Positions 6,905-9,383 of a DNA stretch of 9,383 bases are shown here, in pieces. Source of the DNA: CAZQAA01 sp964591255 (GTDB lineage: Bacteria > Desulfobacterota > DSM-4660 > Desulfatiglandales > Desulfatiglandaceae); assembly GCA_964591255.1 (NCBI GenBank), contig CAZQAA010000215.1, positions 1 through 9,383 of the forward strand. The letters run 5' to 3'. The notes beneath the pieces were generated by a model. The model saw nothing but the letters and a program-made list of their open reading frames with translations. It was not told the DNA's origin and did not search any database. Within the stretch, counting starts at the first letter, position 1, and each line of letters opens with the position of its first letter. The translations under genes were made by a program, and so were the position numbers.

Positions 6905-7780
6905 ATGAAAATTGACTTGCATATTCATTCCAGGGATTGTTCTGATGGCAAAATGCCGCTTGCCGAAATATTCAAAGAGGCATATCACAGAAAAATCAAA
7001 GTGATTTCTATTACTGATCACGATTCTATCGACTGCCAGGCTGCTGCAGAGGAATTGGCTGCCGAATATGGTATGCACTACTTAACAGGGGTGGAATTGA
7101 ATATATCTTTTTCACATCCAGCTTACCATGATTCAAGGCCTGTATCTCTTGATGTGCTGGGTTACATGTACGATATAACCAACGGATCTCTTTTGCAAAA
7201 ACTCAGGCAGATCAGGGAATACAGGAAGAAAAGGGCCGAGGAAATTCTCGAAAAGATCAACATGGAATTCACCAGAAAAAAAATCCCATTGTTTACCCGA
7301 AAGGATCTGACAGCTATCGAGGAAAGCGTGGATGGATCCTTTGGCAGGCCCCATATCGCCGATTATATGGTAAAAAAAGGAATAGTCCCCAACAGACAGG
7401 CCGCATTTAGCGAATACCTTGTAAAATGCAACGTCCCCAAGATGCCTGTCACCCTGGAAGAGGCATCTCACCTGATCAGGGGGGCAGGGGGCAAATTGAT
7501 CTTGGCCCATCCCAACAATCCTCATGGGACCTCTCTCACTGCCCTCACAAATAACCTTAATGAACAACATGAAATAATAAGGGAGAGAATGCTTCCCCAT
7601 ATTGACGGAGTTGAATGCTGGCATTCAAGTCACGATTCAGGTACGGTTTCGGCATATCTTGACTTTGCAAGGCAAGAGGGACTGATGGTCACTGGTGGTT
7701 CGGACTGCCACCAGCAACCGGTTATTATGGGCACAGTGAATGTGCCGTCCTCTGTAGCGGAACAATTTAATATCCCATAA
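6905..7780 (+). CDS. PHP-domain metal-dependent phosphoesterase (RNase AM / YciV-like)
   Basis: Members of this PHP group hydrolyse phosphate esters with a trinuclear metal site; characterised relatives remove 3'-phosphate from nucleoside 3',5'-bisphosphates or trim RNA 5' ends. The 291-aa protein shows the full ligand set: DLHIHS (His6, His8), SDG (Asp14), ITDHD (His39), GVE (Glu64), RPHIA (His150), LAHP (His202) and GSDCH (Asp267, His269). Residues ~95-200 form the charged helical insertion usual in this subfamily. AGGG (6892-6895) lies 9 nt before the ATG. It is cytoplasmic, with no signal peptide. It may share a transcript with the next two genes (gaps 65 and 25 nt). The exact substrate is inferred only from the family; a histidinol-phosphatase role seems less likely from the motifs and context. 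Confidence 0.88.
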   Translation: MKIDLHIHSRDCSDGKMPLAEIFKEAYHRKIKVISITDHDSIDCQAAAEELAAEYGMHYLTGVELNISFSHPAYHDSRPVSLDVLGYMYDITNGSLLQKLRQIREYRKKRAEEILEKINMEFTRKKIPLFTRKDLTAIEESVDGSFGRPHIADYMVKKGIVPNRQAAFSEYLVKCNVPKMPVTLEEASHLIRGAGGKLILAHPNNPHGTSLTALTNNLNEQHEIIRERMLPHIDGVECWHSSHDSGTVSAYLDFARQEGLMVTGGSDCHQQPVIMGTVNVPSSVAEQFNIP

Positions 7781-7845
7781 TAATAAGCAGATAAACATTA
7801 GTCCATGGTGGATTTATTTTAAATTAAAGGGGGATTGTAACGATA

Positions 7846-8850
7846 ATGTCACTTATTGATGATCTGCAGAATTGCTCGGCTTTTCCTGATGACACTACAG
7901 AGATATCCGTTGTTCAGACGCATATATCTGTTGTCTTTATTGGGGATGAGTTTGTCTATAAGATCAAAAAGCCGGTGAATTTCGGTTTTCTCGATTTTTC
8001 CACCCTTGAAAAGAGAAAATACTTCTGTCACCAGGAGGTAAAGCTGAACAGGAGACTGGCAAAGGATATTTATATAGGAGTCTTACCCGTTATGTTTGAT
8101 GGGAAAAGACATTTCCTGGGTAGGGGGCAGGGAGATGTGGTGGAATATGCAGTAAAAATGAAACGAATCCCCGAAGAAAAGCTTATGAAATCGGTATTTA
8201 AGGCCGGAGGGCTTACAACTGAATGCCTGAAAAGGATTGCTGTCGCACTTTCCACCTTTCACCTCAGTACTCTTACAAATCCTAAAATATCAGAATTCGG
8301 TACTCCTGAAAAATTTAAGATAAATACAGATGAAAATTTTCAACAGGTGGAAAAGTATATAGGGGTAACTATCCCTAAAAACGAATTCTATACCCTCAAA
8401 GGATGGACAGAGGCCTTTTACAGGGAAAACCGGGACCTTTTTATGTCAAGGATAGAGACAGGCAGGATCAGAGATTGTCATGGCGATCTTCATATGGAAC
8501 ATATTTGCCTTACAGATGATCTTTCCATAATCGATTGCATTGAATTCAATGATCGCTTTCGTTATAGTGACACGGTCGCAGATATAGCCTTTCTCCTGAT
8601 GGATCTGGAATATCATGGAGGAAGAGACAAATCGGAGATATTATGGAAACAGTACAAAGACCTTGCCGAAGAAAAAGATGGTGTGGATTCTCTCTTGAAA
8701 TTCTACAAAGCATACAGGGCCTTTGTTCGAGGTAAAGTAATCAGCTTTCAGATAGATGATGAAGGGATAGGGGAACGAGAAAAAAAAGATGCTGTCAAAA
8801 AGGCAAGTGATTATTTCAGGCTTGCTTGCTCATACGCTGAAATCACATAA
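7846..8850 (+). CDS. COG2187 aminoglycoside-phosphotransferase-like kinase
   Basis: 334-aa protein with a protein-kinase-like (APH) fold. The N-lobe has FVYKIKKPVNFGFLDF with probable ATP-binding Lys39 and a likely helix Glu64. The catalytic loop is CHGDLHMEHI (211-220) with Asp214; the metal-binding IIDCIEFND follows, with Asp230. Loop position 219 is His where classical APH enzymes have Asn. COG2187 proteins are not shown to be antibiotic resistance enzymes and their natural substrate is unknown, so a resistance role should not be assumed. In many bacteria this domain is fused to a COG0645 P-loop domain (for example Rv2004c of M. tuberculosis); here that partner is the separate next gene, 25 nt downstream. 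GGGGGA (7829-7834) lies 11 nt before the ATG. Confidence 0.87.
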   Translation: MSLIDDLQNCSAFPDDTTEISVVQTHISVVFIGDEFVYKIKKPVNFGFLDFSTLEKRKYFCHQEVKLNRRLAKDIYIGVLPVMFDGKRHFLGRGQGDVVEYAVKMKRIPEEKLMKSVFKAGGLTTECLKRIAVALSTFHLSTLTNPKISEFGTPEKFKINTDENFQQVEKYIGVTIPKNEFYTLKGWTEAFYRENRDLFMSRIETGRIRDCHGDLHMEHICLTDDLSIIDCIEFNDRFRYSDTVADIAFLLMDLEYHGGRDKSEILWKQYKDLAEEKDGVDSLLKFYKAYRAFVRGKVISFQIDDEGIGEREKKDAVKKASDYFRLACSYAEIT

Positions 8851-8875
8851 TGTGTAAGAGCAAGAGGGTGATCAT

Positions 8876-9383
8876 ATGCACAAATCCTTTATAGATTTTA
8901 TAAAAAAGGAGCCGTTGTCCAGGACTCTATTGATTACCTGTGGACTTCCAGCCTCCGGCAAGACCTCGGCCACCGCCCTGATAACCCGCTTTCACGACTT
9001 CCATCTCCTAAGATCTGATACTATCCGTCTTGAACTACTCAAGGGCGAAGACATCTTTGATGAAAAAGTGGCCTCTGATATGAAAAAGAGACTGCTCGTC
9101 TATGATGAAATGTTCAAAAGGGCCGACGAGTTGTCCGAAAAGGGAAAAAGTGTCGTATTGGACGCCTCTTTTATAACTCAGGCCTTACGGAGACGTGCCG
9201 CTGAGGTAGCAGCCAGGCACGACATGACACTTTTTATCCAGGAAACACGGTGCCCGAAGGAAGTGTCGCTCAGACGGATAGCAGGGCGCACAAAAGAAAA
9301 TTACGAATCAAATGCCCTTACGGAAAAGGCATACACTAATAATCAGAAGAGATTTGAACCTGTTGACCTGGATGATTTAAAAA
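8876..9383 (+). CDS. COG0645-type P-loop ATPase/kinase (AAA_33), 3' end outside window
   Basis: The frame stays open for 169 codons to the window edge. Walker A is GLPASGKTS at residues 23-31, and a Walker B-like strand reads VVLDASF after a Gly/Lys turn. The LLRSDTIRLEL segment and an Arg-rich LRRIAGRT segment, a probable lid, match the small-molecule kinase style of the AAA_33/zeta-toxin-like group. AGGG (8865-8868) sits 7 nt upstream of ATG 8876, so the gene has its own ribosome-binding site. It follows the COG2187 kinase, its usual fusion partner. The partners probably act together, but their reaction is unknown. A zeta-type toxin role is unlikely because no small antitoxin gene precedes it. 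Confidence 0.87.
   Translation, partial: MHKSFIDFIKKEPLSRTLLITCGLPASGKTSATALITRFHDFHLLRSDTIRLELLKGEDIFDEKVASDMKKRLLVYDEMFKRADELSEKGKSVVLDASFITQALRRRAAEVAARHDMTLFIQETRCPKEVSLRRIAGRTKENYESNALTEKAYTNNQKRFEPVDLDDLK

Noticed and set aside
7133..7624. 163-codon minus-strand open frame opposite the PHP gene
   Set aside because: Antisense to a gene with a full set of metal ligands; no ribosome-binding site or domain.
7846..8850. Antibiotic resistance by aminoglycoside phosphorylation
   Set aside because: Only the fold is shared; COG2187 members are a separate family usually tied to a COG0645 ATPase, with no known link to resistance.
8844..8855. Short palindrome CACAT-A-ATGTG over the stop codon of the COG2187 gene
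   Set aside because: Only 5-bp arms and no U-run; expected by chance and not a terminator.
8876..9383. Zeta-type toxin of a toxin-antitoxin pair
   Set aside because: There is a P-loop kinase fold, but no small antitoxin gene upstream, and the COG2187 neighbour points to the known domain pair.

Overview
This 9.4-kb window is chromosomal, densely coded and mostly housekeeping in character. It holds seven genes in two divergent groups. I see no tRNA, rRNA, CRISPR array, insertion sequence or phage gene. Gene content and protein style suggest a Gram-negative anaerobe of the former Deltaproteobacteria (Desulfobacterota). The pointers are a bifunctional PBP1A with a long periplasmic part, a MtaD-type deaminase next to a purine nucleoside phosphorylase, and a COG2187 kinase next to a COG0645 ATPase. 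That placement is inference, not proven by any marker here.

Left arm (minus strand, transcribed from about 5.9 kb towards position 1): a compact four-gene unit. In order of transcription it is a trimeric-type purine nucleoside phosphorylase (5858-5037), an MTA/SAH deaminase mtaD (5029-3701), a RimK-like ATP-grasp ligase of unknown substrate (3711-2917), and a class A penicillin-binding protein of the PBP1A type (from 2909, running off the left edge). Junctions are 7 nt, an 11-nt overlap and 7 nt, so co-transcription is very likely. The first two enzymes form a deaminate-then-phosphorolyse route for 5'-methylthioadenosine or related 5'-modified adenosines. Active-site residues of the phosphorylase (Asn233 for a 6-oxopurine, Ile246 where ordinary PNPs have the 5'-OH-binding His) fit a methylthioinosine or 5'-deoxyinosine phosphorylase. 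The PBP1A has a ~215-residue insertion inside its transpeptidase domain.

Middle: a 179-bp divergent promoter region (5859-6037) with a perfect TTGACA box on the plus strand and a 15-bp perfect palindrome next to a possible minus-strand -35 box.

Right arm (plus strand): an exported lytic transglycosylase (6038-6688) and, after a 216-bp gap, a PHP-domain phosphoesterase (6905-7780). Then come a COG2187 aminoglycoside-phosphotransferase-like kinase (7846-8850) and a COG0645-type P-loop ATPase/kinase (8876 to the right edge). The last two correspond to the halves of a protein that is a single fused chain in many bacteria.

Two themes recur: murein synthesis and cleavage (PBP1A, lytic transglycosylase), and nucleoside/nucleotide salvage (PNP, MtaD, probably PHP). 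No clearly new defence or mobile system is visible. The best leads are the salvage-plus-cell-wall operon with its orphan ATP-grasp enzyme, the predicted phosphorylase specificity, the PBP1A insertion and an 11-bp perfect hairpin inside the start of mtaD.
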